Assembly: GCF_016907675.1 (NCBI RefSeq)
Contig: NZ_JAFBCJ010000001.1
Location: 4,588,001 to 4,652,000, forward strand
Origin: Geodermatophilus bullaregiensis
Lineage (GTDB): Bacteria; Actinomycetota; Actinomycetes; Mycobacteriales; Geodermatophilaceae
Direction: 5' to 3'
Length of the DNA: 64,000 nt
Position 1 is the stretch's first letter; each line of letters begins with the position of its first letter. Under the pieces are notes generated by a model, which saw nothing but the letters and a program-made list of their open reading frames with translations, had not been told where the DNA came from and did no database searches. Positions 42,052 to 55,727 of this stretch are shown piece after piece. The translations under genes and the position numbers were made by a program.

Positions 42052-42117
42052 GTGCTGCCTCCCCGCTCGGTGGTGCCCTGCCGCCCGTGCCCGCGCGCGC
42101 GGGGGACCGTCCGGTGA
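42052..42117 (+). CDS. Possible 21-residue upstream ORF of ctaB
   Basis: GTG at 42052 has AAGGGA five bases upstream, a better site than that of ctaB. The peptide VLPPRSVVPCRPCPRARGTVR carries a CxxC and several Arg, and its TGA stop overlaps the ctaB GTG (GTGA), so translation of the two could be coupled. It is too short to judge coding by composition. Confidence 0.35.
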   Translation: MLPPRSVVPCRPCPRARGTVR

Positions 42118-43028
42118 CGGCGATCTCCGAGCGACCGGTCGTCTCCACCCGCCGGGTGTCCGCCGTGGTGGGCGCCTACGTGGCGCTGACCAAGCCGAAG
42201 CTCGTCGAGCTGCTGCTGGTCACCACGCTGCCGGCGATGATGATGGCCGCCGACGGCTGGCCCTCCTGGCAGCTGGTGGGCGCCACGATGGTCGGCGGGA
42301 TGTTCGCCGCCGGCGCGGCCAACACCTTCAACTGCTGGTACGACCGCGACATCGACCGGTTGATGTCCCGCACGCGCAACCGGCCGATCCCCGCCGGGGT
42401 GGTGTCCCCGCAGGCGGCCCTGGTCTTCGGGGCGGTGCTCGCCGCGGCGTCGTTGGCACTGCTGTGGGTGGCCACCACACCGCTGGCCACGGCGCTGGCC
42501 GCGGTCGCGATCCTGGCCTACTCCGTCGTCTACACGATGGTGCTCAAGCGCCGGACCCGGCACAACACGGTCTTCGGGGCCTTCCCCGGGGCAGCGCCGG
42601 TGCTCATCGGCTGGGCGGCGGTGACCGGCTCGCTCGACTGGCCGGCGCTCGCCTTCTTCGCCGTCGTCTTCTGCTGGCAGATGCCGCACTTCTGGGCGCT
42701 GGCCAGCCGGTACCGCGACGACTACGCCCGCGCCGGCGTCCCCATGCTGTCCGTCGTCGCCGGCCCGGCGAGCGTCGGCCGGCAGTCCGTCGCGTGGGCG
42801 TGGGCGACCCTCGGGGCCACCCTGCTGATGGGATCGCTCAGCCCTGTCCTGAACTGGGCCTTCGCCATCGGAGGGGGACTCCTCGGCGCGTGGTACGTGG
42901 CCGAGTCCCACCAGTGGCTCAACCGCATCCGGAGCGCTGTGCCCGACCGGCCGATGCGGCTCTTCTCGGTGTCGATCACGCACATGACGCTGCTGTCGAT
43001 CGCCATCGCCGTCGACGTCCTCGTCTGA
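42114..43028 (+). CDS. ctaB: Protohaem IX farnesyltransferase (haem O synthase)
   Basis: A 304-residue UbiA-superfamily membrane prenyltransferase that adds a farnesyl group to haem B, making haem O for cytochrome oxidase. The first Asp-rich motif is NCWYDRDIDRLMSRTRNRP; TRHNTVFGAFPGAAPVLIGW and the FFAVVFCWQMPHFWALA block follow. Eight or nine hydrophobic helices. GTG at 42114 is preferred because family members start shortly before ALTKPKL; a weak GGGGGA lies upstream. ctaA lies about 400 bases downstream in the opposite direction. Confidence 0.95.
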   Translation: MTAISERPVVSTRRVSAVVGAYVALTKPKLVELLLVTTLPAMMMAADGWPSWQLVGATMVGGMFAAGAANTFNCWYDRDIDRLMSRTRNRPIPAGVVSPQAALVFGAVLAAASLALLWVATTPLATALAAVAILAYSVVYTMVLKRRTRHNTVFGAFPGAAPVLIGWAAVTGSLDWPALAFFAVVFCWQMPHFWALASRYRDDYARAGVPMLSVVAGPASVGRQSVAWAWATLGATLLMGSLSPVLNWAFAIGGGLLGAWYVAESHQWLNRIRSAVPDRPMRLFSVSITHMTLLSIAIAVDVLV

Positions 43029-43140
43029 GGACGAGGAGCTCCCCGCCCCGTCCCTCGGGGGCCCGGGTCCATCCAGGGGAGGCCCGTCGACGGGTGGAAC
43101 CCGCCGGCGCGGCCCGCTCGGGCAGGGCCACCCTCCCGGT

Positions 43141-43450
43141 GTGACGACACGGGCGACGCTGCGGCTCTGGCGGGACGAGGAGGGTTGGGGCGTCGTCGAC
43201 TCACCGGGAGACCCCTGGGGGCTGCTGGGTCGGCTTCAGCCAGGTCCTCGTGCCCGGGTACCGGGCGCTGCGGCCGGGGCAGGAGGTCGAGCTCGACCAC
43301 GAGGCCGCGGAGCAGGACGGCTACGCGTACCGCGCGGTGCGGGTCTGGCCGGCCGGCGCCGAGCCGGCGGACGCGCCCGCCGACCCGCCGTCCGCCGCGT
43401 ACACCAGCACGCTGACCCTCACCGTCGACGACCGGGACCGGCCCGGCTGA
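43141..43450 (+). pseudogene. Cold-shock-domain-like protein, frameshifted by one base
   Basis: The first 22 codons from GTG 43141 (LRLWRDEEGWGVVDSP) match the start of an actinobacterial CSD-like small protein. In the same frame the sequence then becomes nonsense, while the +1 frame continues the domain: ETPGGCWVGFSQVLVPGYRA, then GQEVELDHEAAEQDGYAYRA, to a stop at 43450. The total of 310 bases is 103 codons plus one. An extra G in the GGG at 43206-43208 explains the shift. Either a true inactivating insertion or a sequencing error; the rest of the gene is intact. Such proteins bind nucleic acids through the OB fold. Confidence 0.7.
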
Positions 43451-43495
43451 GCCATGGCCGGCGCCGTGGCCGGCGCGGCGGTGCCGGGTGGGGCC

Positions 43496-44425
43496 TCAGC
43501 GGGTGGCGGCCGCGCGGACGGCGGCGGTGTCGAGCGGCTGCTCGCTGGCCGGTCCGCGCACCGACCAGACCAGCCGGGCGGTGAACACCGCGACCAGCAC
43601 CGCGCCGAGCATGTGCAGGAGCACCAGCACGACCGGCAGCCCGGTGAAGTACTGGGCGAACCCGACCAGTCCCTGCGCGAGCTGGACGACGAGCAGGTCG
43701 CGTGCGGCGCGCGTGACGCGGCCGGGGGAGTCGGTGGCGTACAGGGCCACCAGCATCGCGACGGTCAGGCCGACGAGCAGGAAGACGGCGTCGGCGTGCA
43801 CCTGGCTGATCGTCTCCAGGTCGAAGCCCATGCGGTCGCCGGTCGGGACGTCGTTCTCGTCGACGTCGCCGCTGTGCGGGCCGCTGCCGGTCACGAGCAT
43901 GCCGAGCACCAGGACGGCGGCGGTGACCGCGGCGACGCCCCCGACCAGACGGGCGAGCGGACGGCGGACCAGCGGCTGGCCGACGCCGGGCTCCCGCGAG
44001 CGCAGCCACAGGACGGTCGCGATCGCGATGAGCACCATGGAGATCAGGAAGTGCGCGGCGACGGTCCACGGGTTCAGCCCGGTGAGCACCGTGACCCCGC
44101 CGAGGCCGGCCTGGGCGGGGATGCCCAGGAAGCTGAGCAGGGCCAGCGGGCGCAGGTCGCGGCGCGGCGACCGCCAGACCGCCACGACCACGGCCAGGGC
44201 CACGGCGGCGAGCACGAACGTCAGCGTGCGGTTGCCGAACTCGATGACGCCGCGGACGCCCATCTCGGGCGTGGTGACCAGGCTCTCCTCGGTGCACGTG
44301 GGGAACGTCGGGCAGCCGAGGCCGGAACCGGTGAGCCGGACGGCCCCGCCCGTGACGACGATCGCACCGTTCGCGACCAGGTTGACGAGGGCGACCCGCG
44401 AGACGAGCGAGGGGGTGACCTGCAC
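43496..44425 (-). CDS. ctaA: Haem A synthase (CtaA/COX15 family)
   Basis: A 309-residue polytopic protein converting haem O to haem A. Eight hydrophobic helices. The first loop has the paired cysteines GLGCPTFPTC and Glu nearby; His ligands are seen in helix 4 (WTVAAHFLISM), in SQVHADAVFL and in VLLHMLGAV. GTG at 44425 coincides with the predicted transcription start, so the mRNA is probably leaderless. The partner ctaB is on the facing strand. Confidence 0.93.
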   Translation of the reverse strand: MQVTPSLVSRVALVNLVANGAIVVTGGAVRLTGSGLGCPTFPTCTEESLVTTPEMGVRGVIEFGNRTLTFVLAAVALAVVVAVWRSPRRDLRPLALLSFLGIPAQAGLGGVTVLTGLNPWTVAAHFLISMVLIAIATVLWLRSREPGVGQPLVRRPLARLVGGVAAVTAAVLVLGMLVTGSGPHSGDVDENDVPTGDRMGFDLETISQVHADAVFLLVGLTVAMLVALYATDSPGRVTRAARDLLVVQLAQGLVGFAQYFTGLPVVLVLLHMLGAVLVAVFTARLVWSVRGPASEQPLDTAAVRAAATR

Positions 44426-44431
44426 GTCCCG

Positions 44432-44437
44432 ATGCTA
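44432..44437 (-). promoter_or_regulatory. -10 element for leaderless ctaA mRNA
   Basis: Minus-strand TAGCAT with exactly six bases to the GTG at 44425. No ribosome site is present. Confidence 0.5.
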
Positions 44438-44632
44438 GCCGCGCGGACGGGCGCCTCCTGTTCGCCCAGGGCGGATCACACGGTGGAAGCGCGGGCCGGC
44501 GTCCCGCGCTGTACGGGGCGCGAGCGACCGAGACGCCGCGGTGTCGGTGCGCGCATCCGGGTACGGGCCCTCCCGGCGGGGAGCCCTCCGCGGGAGCCCA
44601 CCGGCCGATCCGACTCCCCTTGGACGTGAGGT

Positions 44633-47170
<2,538 letters not shown>

Positions 47171-47203
47171 GCGGTCGGTCGCGACCGGGCCGCTGTGACC
47201 TGG

Positions 47204-47244
47204 CCCACCCGGCCCCTGACCAGCGCGGTCGGGGGCCGGGTGGG
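47204..47244 (+). terminator. Terminator after the ClpC-type gene
   Basis: A 17-bp stem (47204-47220 with 47228-47244; one T-G wobble) and a seven-base loop, 33 bases after the stop codon, followed by TTAGG. Confidence 0.75.
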
Positions 47245-47274
47245 TTAGGTGCACCTTCCTTGCGGGCCTCCCGA

Positions 47275-47280
47275 TATAGG
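47275..47280 (+). promoter_or_regulatory. Putative suf operon -10
   Basis: TATAGG lies fourteen bases before the sufR GTG at 47294; +1 near 47287 would leave a leader of about seven bases, without a ribosome site. Confidence 0.45.
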
Positions 47281-47281
47281 T

Positions 47282-47296
47282 CACAATCGTGTTGTG
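47282..47296 (+). promoter_or_regulatory. Palindrome over the sufR start, candidate SufR operator
   Basis: CACAATCGTGTTGTG: perfect 5-bp arms CACAA and TTGTG around five bases. The right arm contains the GTG start codon and the left arm lies just after the -10 candidate. SufR autoregulates suf operons in actinobacteria and cyanobacteria; similarity to published CAAC/GTTG or ACACT/TGTGA type half-sites is partial. Confidence 0.45.
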
Positions 47297-48127
47297 GAAA
47301 GCGACGCGGGGCAGGTGGGGACGGTGCGGGTCGACGACGTCCGCACGCGCGACCGCGTGACCGCACTGCTGCTCGAGCACGGGCCGCAGACCGCCAGCGA
47401 GCTGGCCGGCCGGCTGGGCATCAGCCCGGCCGCCGTCCGGCGCCACCTCGACGCCCTGGCCGCGCGCGGCCGGGTCGAGGAGCGCGCGACACCGGGTGCG
47501 CACCGGGGGAGGGGCCGGCCCGCCCGGCGCTTCCACCTCACCGACGCCGGCCGGTCCGGGTTCGGGCACGCCTACGACGACCTGGCGCTCACCGCGCTGC
47601 GCTTCGTCGCCGCCTCCGGCGGGCCGGACGCCGTCCGCGCCGTCGCCGAGGCGCAGCTGGCGGGGCTGGAGCAGCGCGCCTCGGACGCCGTGGCCCGCGC
47701 CGCGGGCGCCCCGGTCGACCGGGCGCAGGCGCTCGCCGAGGCGCTGACGACCGAGGGCTACGCTGCCTCGGCCTCGGCGATCTCCGGCGGCGGGCAGCTC
47801 TGCCAGCACCACTGCCCGGTGGCGCACGTCGCGGCGGAGTTCCCGCAGCTGTGCGAGGCCGAGACGGCGGTGATCGGCCGGCTGGTGGGCACGCACGTCC
47901 AGCGCCTGGCCACCATCGCCCACGGCGACGGGGTCTGCACCACCCACATCCCCGGCCCGCGACGGCCGGGCCACGGGCCGGCCGGCAGCGGCCCGGACCA
48001 CACCCGCGGGGGGAACAGATCCCTGCCCGCGGGCCCTGTACCAGGTGAGCGAGCAGCGCGGGTCCCGCGCACCGCACCGTCCACCAGCACCACCCCCACG
48101 AACGACCGGGAGAGGACGCCCGCATGA
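47294..48127 (+). CDS. sufR: SufR, Fe-S-sensing repressor of the suf operon
   Basis: A 277-residue DeoR/ArsR-like regulator. The winged HTH is at about 15-75 ([24 protein letters not shown]). The C-terminal half holds the Fe-S ligands typical of SufR: C170, C174 and C187 in QLCQHHCPV...FPQLCEAE. With its cluster it represses suf; loss of cluster relieves repression. The last 60 residues are a disordered Pro/Gly/Thr tail. The stop overlaps the sufB ATG by four bases. GTG at 47294 is the first codon that gives the family start; no ribosome site. Confidence 0.93.
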   Translation: MESDAGQVGTVRVDDVRTRDRVTALLLEHGPQTASELAGRLGISPAAVRRHLDALAARGRVEERATPGAHRGRGRPARRFHLTDAGRSGFGHAYDDLALTALRFVAASGGPDAVRAVAEAQLAGLEQRASDAVARAAGAPVDRAQALAEALTTEGYAASASAISGGGQLCQHHCPVAHVAAEFPQLCEAETAVIGRLVGTHVQRLATIAHGDGVCTTHIPGPRRPGHGPAGSGPDHTRGGNRSLPAGPVPGERAARVPRTAPSTSTTPTNDRERTPA

Positions 48128-49566
48128 CCAGCACGCAGCAGCCGGTGGCCGGCACGCCGCTGACGCAGGACGAGCAGATCGACCAGCTCGGCCGCTACCA
48201 GTACGGCTGGGCCGACACCGACGTGGCCGGGTCCACGGCCCGGCGGGGTCTGTCCGAGGAGGTCGTCCGCGACATCTCGGCGCTCAAGAGCGAGCCCGAG
48301 TGGATGCTCGAGCGCCGGCTCAAGGCCCTCAAGCTGTTCGGCCGCAAGCCCATGCCCGACTGGGGCTCGGACCTGTCCGGCATCGACTTCCAGAACATCA
48401 AGTACTTCGTGCGCTCGACCGAGGCGCAGGCCGCCTCCTGGGACGAGCTGCCCGAGGACATCAAGAACACCTACGACAAGCTGGGCATCCCCGAGGCGGA
48501 GAAGCAGCGGCTGATCTCCGGTGTCGCAGCCCAGTACGAGTCCGAGGTCGTCTACCACAAGATCCGCGAGGACCTCGAGGAGCAGGGCGTCCTGTTCCTC
48601 GACACCGACACCGCCCTCAAGGAGCACCCGGAGCTCTTCCGCGAGTACTTCGGCACGGTGATCCCGTCGGGCGACAACAAGTTCGCCGCACTGAACACCG
48701 CGGTGTGGTCGGGCGGCTCGTTCATCTACGTGCCCAAGGGCGTGCAGGTCGAGATCCCGCTGCAGGCCTACTTCCGGATCAACACCGAGAACATGGGGCA
48801 GTTCGAGCGGACGCTGATCATCGTCGACGAGGGTGCCTACGTGCACTACGTCGAGGGCTGCACCGCGCCGATCTACAAGTCGGACTCGCTGCACTCTGCG
48901 GTCGTCGAGATCATCGTCAAGAAGAACGCGCGCTGCCGGTACACGACCATCCAGAACTGGTCGAACAACGTCTACAACCTGGTCACCAAGCGGGCGATCG
49001 CCCACGAGGGCGCGACCATGGAGTGGATCGACGGCAACCTCGGCTCCAAGGTGACCATGAAGTACCCGGCCGTCTGGATGACCGGCGAGCACGCCAAGGG
49101 CGAGGTCCTGTCCATCGCCTTCGCGGGCGAGGGCCAGCACCAGGACGCCGGCGCCAAGATGGTGCACGCCGCGCCGCACACCTCCTCGACCATCGTGTCC
49201 AAGTCGGTGGCCCGCGGCGGCGGCCGGACGTCCTACCGCGGCCTCGTGCAGATCGACGAGGGCGCGCACGGATCCAGGTCGACGGTCAAGTGCGACGCCC
49301 TGCTGGTCGACACGATCAGCCGGTCGGACACCTACCCCTACGTCGACGTCCGCGAGGACGACGTGTCGATGGGCCACGAGGCGACCGTCTCCCGGGTCAG
49401 CGAGGACCAGCTCTTCTACCTGATGAGCCGCGGCCTGTCCGAGGACGAGGCCATGGCGATGGTGGTGCGCGGGTTCGTCGAGCCGATCGCCCGCGAGCTG
49501 CCCATGGAGTACGCCCTCGAGCTCAACCGCCTGATCGAGCTGCAGATGGAAGGTGCCGTCGGCTGA
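48124..49566 (+). CDS. sufB: Fe-S cluster assembly protein SufB
   Basis: A 480-residue SufB, scaffold protein of the SufBCD complex on which clusters are built. Right-handed beta-helix core with [34 protein letters not shown] and the C-terminal helical part with [17 protein letters not shown]. No intein is present, unlike some mycobacterial SufB. GGGAGAGGA precedes the ATG; sufD overlaps its stop by one base. Confidence 0.96.
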   Translation: MTSTQQPVAGTPLTQDEQIDQLGRYQYGWADTDVAGSTARRGLSEEVVRDISALKSEPEWMLERRLKALKLFGRKPMPDWGSDLSGIDFQNIKYFVRSTEAQAASWDELPEDIKNTYDKLGIPEAEKQRLISGVAAQYESEVVYHKIREDLEEQGVLFLDTDTALKEHPELFREYFGTVIPSGDNKFAALNTAVWSGGSFIYVPKGVQVEIPLQAYFRINTENMGQFERTLIIVDEGAYVHYVEGCTAPIYKSDSLHSAVVEIIVKKNARCRYTTIQNWSNNVYNLVTKRAIAHEGATMEWIDGNLGSKVTMKYPAVWMTGEHAKGEVLSIAFAGEGQHQDAGAKMVHAAPHTSSTIVSKSVARGGGRTSYRGLVQIDEGAHGSRSTVKCDALLVDTISRSDTYPYVDVREDDVSMGHEATVSRVSEDQLFYLMSRGLSEDEAMAMVVRGFVEPIARELPMEYALELNRLIELQMEGAVG

Positions 49567-50888
49567 TGTCGGCAGAGACCACCCCCGCCAACACCACCGG
49601 CCTCACCACCGAGTCGGCCACCCTCGCCGGCGAGCTGTTCGCCGAGGGCGTCGGTGCCCAGGCCGGCCCGCCGACCACCCCGGCCGCCGGCACCGGCAGC
49701 GCCGGGCAGGCCGCGCCGGGTGCGCACTCGCACGGCGGGCCGGCCCGCACCGGCTCGCCGTCCGAGCGGTTCACCTCCACCGACCCGGACGCCTTCGGCT
49801 CGCCCACCGGCCGCGAGGAGACCTGGCGCTTCACGCCCATGAAGCGGATCCGGCCGCTGCTGGACGGCGCCCCGTCGGATGCGCACCTGACGTGGACGAC
49901 GGACCTGCCCGACGGCGTGGAGCTCACCGGCGTCGAGGCCGACGACCCGCTGCTCAAGGGTCTGCCCGAGCCGGTCGACCGGCTCGCCGCGCTGGCCCGC
50001 CGGCACAGTGGCGGCGCCGCCGTCGTCCGGGTGCCCGCCGAGGCGCAGCTCGACCGGCCGGTCGTCCTCGGCCTGGCCGGCACCGGTTCGGACGAGGTCG
50101 TGTGGGGCCAGCTCGTCGTCGAGGTCGGCGCGTACGCGAAGGCGACCGTCGTCCTCGACCACAGCGGCCTGGCGCGCTACGCCGGCGGCGTCGCCGTCCT
50201 CGTGGGCGACGGCGCGCAGGTCGAGCTCGTCTCGGTGCAGGAGTGGGCGCCCGGTGCCGTGCACGGCGGGCAGTTCGACGCCGTCGTCGGCCGCGACGCC
50301 TCCTTCAGCCAGGTCGTGGTCACCCTCGGCGGCGACCTCGTCCGGCTGGTCAGCAACGTGCAGTACGCCGGTCCCGGCGGGCGGGCGGAGCTGTTCGGGG
50401 TCTACTTCTCCGACGAGACCCAGCACCAGGAGCACCGGCTCTGGGTCGACCACGCGGTGCCCAACTGCACCAGCAACGTGCTCTACAAGGGCGCGCTGCA
50501 GGGCGAGGGCGCCCGCACGGTGTGGATCGGCGACGTCCGGATCCGCCCGGCGGCCACCGGCACCGACACCTACGAGCTCAACCGCAACCTCGTGCTCACC
50601 GACGGCGCCCGCGCCGACTCGGTGCCCAACCTGGAGATCGAGACCGGCGAGATCGTCGGCGCCGGCCACGCCAGCGCCACCGGCCGCTTCGACGACGAGC
50701 AGCTGTTCTACCTCTGCTCGCGCGGCATCGACGCCGAGACCGCCCGCCGCCTGGTGGTGCGCGGTTTCTTCGCCGACGTCGTCCAGCGGATCGGGCTGCC
50801 CGAGCTGCAGGACCGGCTGATGCGCTCGATCGAGACGCGCCTGGGCGCGCTGCCCGGCCTCGACGAGCAGCCGGTCGAGGTGGCCTGA
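49566..50888 (+). CDS. sufD: Fe-S cluster assembly protein SufD
   Basis: A 440-residue SufD, the SufB paralogue that supports iron entry in SufBCD. The family core runs from about residue 75 (TWRFTPMKRIRPLL) to the end, with the EQLFYLCSRGIDAETARRLVVRGFF block close to that of SufB. The first 70 residues are a low-complexity Thr/Ala/Gly extension. Start overlaps the sufB stop. Confidence 0.95.
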   Translation: MSAETTPANTTGLTTESATLAGELFAEGVGAQAGPPTTPAAGTGSAGQAAPGAHSHGGPARTGSPSERFTSTDPDAFGSPTGREETWRFTPMKRIRPLLDGAPSDAHLTWTTDLPDGVELTGVEADDPLLKGLPEPVDRLAALARRHSGGAAVVRVPAEAQLDRPVVLGLAGTGSDEVVWGQLVVEVGAYAKATVVLDHSGLARYAGGVAVLVGDGAQVELVSVQEWAPGAVHGGQFDAVVGRDASFSQVVVTLGGDLVRLVSNVQYAGPGGRAELFGVYFSDETQHQEHRLWVDHAVPNCTSNVLYKGALQGEGARTVWIGDVRIRPAATGTDTYELNRNLVLTDGARADSVPNLEIETGEIVGAGHASATGRFDDEQLFYLCSRGIDAETARRLVVRGFFADVVQRIGLPELQDRLMRSIETRLGALPGLDEQPVEVA

Positions 50889-50890
50889 CC

Positions 50891-51259
50891 ATGGCCTTCG
50901 AGCGGGTCTGCGGGCTCTCGGAGGTGCCGGAGGACGGCGCGCTGCGGGTCGAGCTGGCCGACGTCGACGTGGCCGTCGTCCGGTTCGAGGGCGGCGTCTA
51001 CGCGATCCAGGACGTCTGCTCGCACGCCGAGGTCCCGCTGTCCGAGGGCGACGTCGAGGAGTTCGGCGGCGCCCCCACCATCGAGTGCTGGCTGCACGGG
51101 TCGTGCTTCGACCTGCGCACCGGCGAGCCCACCAACCTGCCGGCCACCGAGCCGGTCGACGTCTACCCGGTCCGCGTGGACGGGGAGGACGTGTACGTCG
51201 ACACGCACGCCGACGGCACGCGCCCCCTGACCTCCGCCGACGACCGGGCCGCGAACTGA
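50891..51259 (+). CDS. Rieske [2Fe-2S] ferredoxin of the suf operon
   Basis: A 122-residue Rieske domain protein, annotated in relatives as a non-haem iron oxygenase ferredoxin subunit. The cluster ligands are Cys/His pairs CSH (in VCSHAEVP) and CWLH (in IECWLHGS). It sits between sufD and sufC in most actinobacteria and may supply electrons to cluster assembly; the exact role is not proved. GAGGTGG lies before the ATG. Confidence 0.92.
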   Translation: MAFERVCGLSEVPEDGALRVELADVDVAVVRFEGGVYAIQDVCSHAEVPLSEGDVEEFGGAPTIECWLHGSCFDLRTGEPTNLPATEPVDVYPVRVDGEDVYVDTHADGTRPLTSADDRAAN

Positions 51260-51274
51260 GGAGCGAGAAGACAA

Positions 51275-53375
<2,101 letters not shown>

Positions 53376-53376
<1 letters not shown>

Positions 53377-53870
53377 TGCAGCTGCAGTCGATGTACCAGG
53401 AGATCATCCTGGACCACTACCGCAACCCCCACGGCCGCGGGCTGCGCGAGCCGTTCGAGGCCGAGGTGCACCACGTCAACCCCACGTGCGGTGACGAGGT
53501 CACCCTGCGGGTGCACCTGGACGGCGAGACGATCGCCGACGTCTCCTACGAGGGCATGGGCTGCTCGATCAGCCAGGCGTCGGTGTCGGCGATGTACGAC
53601 CTGGTCGTCGGGAAGTCGGTGACCGACGCGCTGGGCACCGGCGACCACTTCATGACGCTGATGCAGAGCAAGGGCGACGCGTCCGTGGCGGAGGAGCTCG
53701 AGGACGAGCTCGAGGACGCCGTGGCGTTCGCCGGGGTGTCGAAGTACCCGGCGCGCATCAAGTGCGCGCTGATGAGCTGGATGGCCCTCAAGGACGCATC
53801 CGCCCGCGCGATGGCGGCCACCCCCGTGCCGGTCGCCCATCCCGCCACCCCAACAGGAGGACAGGCATGA
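53376..53870 (+). CDS. sufU: SufU zinc-dependent sulfurtransferase
   Basis: A 164-residue SufU, a zinc-site protein that accepts sulfur from SufS. Ligand cysteines C38 (NPTCGDE), C63 (MGCSISQAS) and C130 (RIKCALMSWMAL) are present, with the insertion that separates SufU from IscU. The stop of sufS overlaps its ATG by one base. Confidence 0.95.
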
Positions 53871-54259
53871 GCGAGAGCACCGAGAACGCCACCCCGGCCA
53901 CCGACGGCGCGCCGGGCGACCTGCCGGCCTACAAGTCGGCCCTGCTCGAGGACGTCGAGGAGGCCATGCGCGACGTGGTCGACCCCGAGCTCGGCGTCAA
54001 CGTCGTCGACCTGGGCCTCGTCTACGGCATCGACGTCGACGACGACAACGTCGCGATCCTGGACATGACGCTCACCTCGGCGGCCTGCCCGCTGACCGAC
54101 GTCATCGAGGACCAGGCGCGCACCGCCCTGACCGGCGGCCCCGGCCCCGGCCTGGTCGACGACATCCGGATCAACTGGGTCTGGATGCCGCCGTGGGGCC
54201 CCGACAAGATCACCGACGACGGTCGCGAGCAGCTGCGCGCGCTCGGCTTCCGCGTCTGA
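53867..54259 (+). CDS. sufT: SufT-like MIP18/DUF59 protein
   Basis: A 130-residue MIP18-family (DUF59) protein acting in Fe-S cluster maturation. Family blocks: VVDPELGVNVVDLGLVYGI near residue 40, MTLTSAACPLTDVIEDQ with the conserved Cys, and INWVWMPPWGPDKITDDGR near the end. A GGAGG ribosome site lies within the end of sufU. Last gene of the suf operon. Confidence 0.92.
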   Translation: MSESTENATPATDGAPGDLPAYKSALLEDVEEAMRDVVDPELGVNVVDLGLVYGIDVDDDNVAILDMTLTSAACPLTDVIEDQARTALTGGPGPGLVDDIRINWVWMPPWGPDKITDDGREQLRALGFRV

Positions 54260-54340
54260 CGCAGGACTCCTCCGCCCCCCACCCCGCGCACGCTCGGGGC
54301 GGGGCCGTGCGGAGGGGCCGTTCCACCGCGTCACGACCTC

Positions 54341-54376
54341 ACGGCTGCCCGCGCCCTCCGGGGCGCGGGCAGCCGT
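54341..54376 (+). terminator. Strong terminator of the suf operon
   Basis: A perfect 16-bp stem (54341-54356 with 54361-54376) and a four-base TCCG loop. An imperfect hairpin at about 54269-54315 comes first, so two tandem stems close the operon. Confidence 0.8.
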
Positions 54377-54517
54377 CGTCCGGGGCACCGCGTGGCACGT
54401 CGGCGCCGCGGACGTCGCCCGCGTCACCGCCCTGCCACGGGCAGGCAGGTTGTCGATGGCGGGCAACCGGGTAGGGCGCCAGCGATCTGCGCACCCGCGC
54501 AGCCCGAGGAGCACCGC

Positions 54518-55708
54518 ATGAACGAGACCTTCCGCCTGGGCCGCATCGCCGGCATCCGGGTCGGCGTGAACGCCAGCGTCCTGGTGATCGTGCTGATCAT
54601 CGCCGGCGGCCTGGCGCTGGGCCGGTTCCCGCTGGTCCTGCCCGGCCGCAGCAGCCTGGCCTACGCCGCCGCCGCCCTGGTGGCCGCGGCGGCCTTCCTC
54701 GCCTCGCTCCTGGCGCACGAGCTGGCCCACGCGCTGGTCGCCCGGCGCAACGGGGTCGAGGTCGAGGGCATCACCCTGTGGCTGCTGGGCGGGGTGGCCC
54801 GGCTGCGCGGCGGCGCGCGGACCCCCGGGGCGGAGTTCCGCATCGCCGGCGTCGGCCCGCTGACCAGCCTCGTCCTCGGCGCGCTGTTCATGGCGGCCGC
54901 CGTCCTGGCCCGGCTGGCCGGCGCCGGCGGGCTGCCCGTGGCCGTCCTGGACTACCTCGCGGTCATCAACGTCTCGCTGGCCCTCTTCAACCTGGTCCCG
55001 GCGGCCCCGCTCGACGGCGGGCGGCTACTGCGGGCGCTGCTGTGGTGGCGGCGCGGCGACCCGTGGTCCTCCGCGGTGACGGCGTCCCGGGCCGGGCGGT
55101 TCTTCGGCTTCGCGCTCGTCGCCCTCGGCGTCCTCCAGCTGGTCACCGGCCGGGGGCTCGGCGGACTGTGGCTGGCGCTGATCGGCCTGTTCCTGGTCAA
55201 CGCCGCGACCGCCGAGGAGCAGCACGCCCGCGCGTCCGCGCGGCTCGGCGGGCTGGCCGTCGGCCGGGTGATGAGCGGCCCGGTGCTGCTCGCCGACCCG
55301 GAGCAGCCGGTCGAGCAGTTCCTGCACGAGGTGGCGCTCGTGCACCGGTTCAGCACCTACCCGCTGGTCGACCGCGGCGGCGCGCTGGTGGGCCTGGTCA
55401 CCCTCAACCGGCTCCGGGCGGTGCCCGCGCACGCCCGGGCGACGACGCGGCTGCGCGACGTCGCGTGCCCGCCGGCGGAGATCCCGACCGCCCGCCCGGA
55501 GGAGCCGCTGCTCGACCTGCTCGGCCGGATGCAGGGGTGCAGCGACGGGCGGGCGGTGGTCCTCGACGGCGGCCGCGTGGTCGGCGTGGTGTCCCCGAGC
55601 GACGTCACGCGGGTCCTGCAGCTGGCCGACCTGGCCGCCGCCGGCCGGCACCCCTCCGCCGGGGGCGGGGCCGACGTCGCCCGGCTGCCCCACCCCGGGC
55701 CGCGCTGA
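54518..55708 (+). CDS. Site-2 protease family (M50) membrane protein with CBS domains
   Basis: A 396-residue membrane metalloprotease. Zinc motif HELAH at 66-70 and the third ligand Asp166 in NLVPAAPLDGGR are intact. Five or six hydrophobic helices in the first 225 residues; a CBS pair follows at about 240-370 (MSGPVLLADPEQPVEQF, ...SPSDVTRVLQL), which commonly binds adenylates. Likely cleaves a membrane-bound substrate such as an anti-sigma factor; the target is unknown. GAGGAG precedes the ATG at 54518. Confidence 0.9.
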   Translation: MNETFRLGRIAGIRVGVNASVLVIVLIIAGGLALGRFPLVLPGRSSLAYAAAALVAAAAFLASLLAHELAHALVARRNGVEVEGITLWLLGGVARLRGGARTPGAEFRIAGVGPLTSLVLGALFMAAAVLARLAGAGGLPVAVLDYLAVINVSLALFNLVPAAPLDGGRLLRALLWWRRGDPWSSAVTASRAGRFFGFALVALGVLQLVTGRGLGGLWLALIGLFLVNAATAEEQHARASARLGGLAVGRVMSGPVLLADPEQPVEQFLHEVALVHRFSTYPLVDRGGALVGLVTLNRLRAVPAHARATTRLRDVACPPAEIPTARPEEPLLDLLGRMQGCSDGRAVVLDGGRVVGVVSPSDVTRVLQLADLAAAGRHPSAGGGADVARLPHPGPR

Positions 55709-55727
55709 CCATCCTGCAGCACGGCGC

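Larger units (their letters stand above)
41784..42113. other. Divergent control region between tkt and ctaB
   Basis: A 330-base gap. It holds a minus-strand promoter for tkt (41934-41961), a leader of about 140 bases before tkt with a 7-bp CACGGGG/CCCCGTG hairpin, a plus-strand inverted repeat (41979-42001), a -10 for ctaB (42011-42016) and a 21-codon upstream ORF. No riboswitch core (TPP or other) was recognised. Confidence 0.5.

Noticed and set aside
54301-54480. Small plus-strand open frame between sufT and the M50 gene
   Set aside because: It overlaps the strong terminator hairpin and lacks a ribosome site; reading is Arg/Pro/Ser-rich noise.
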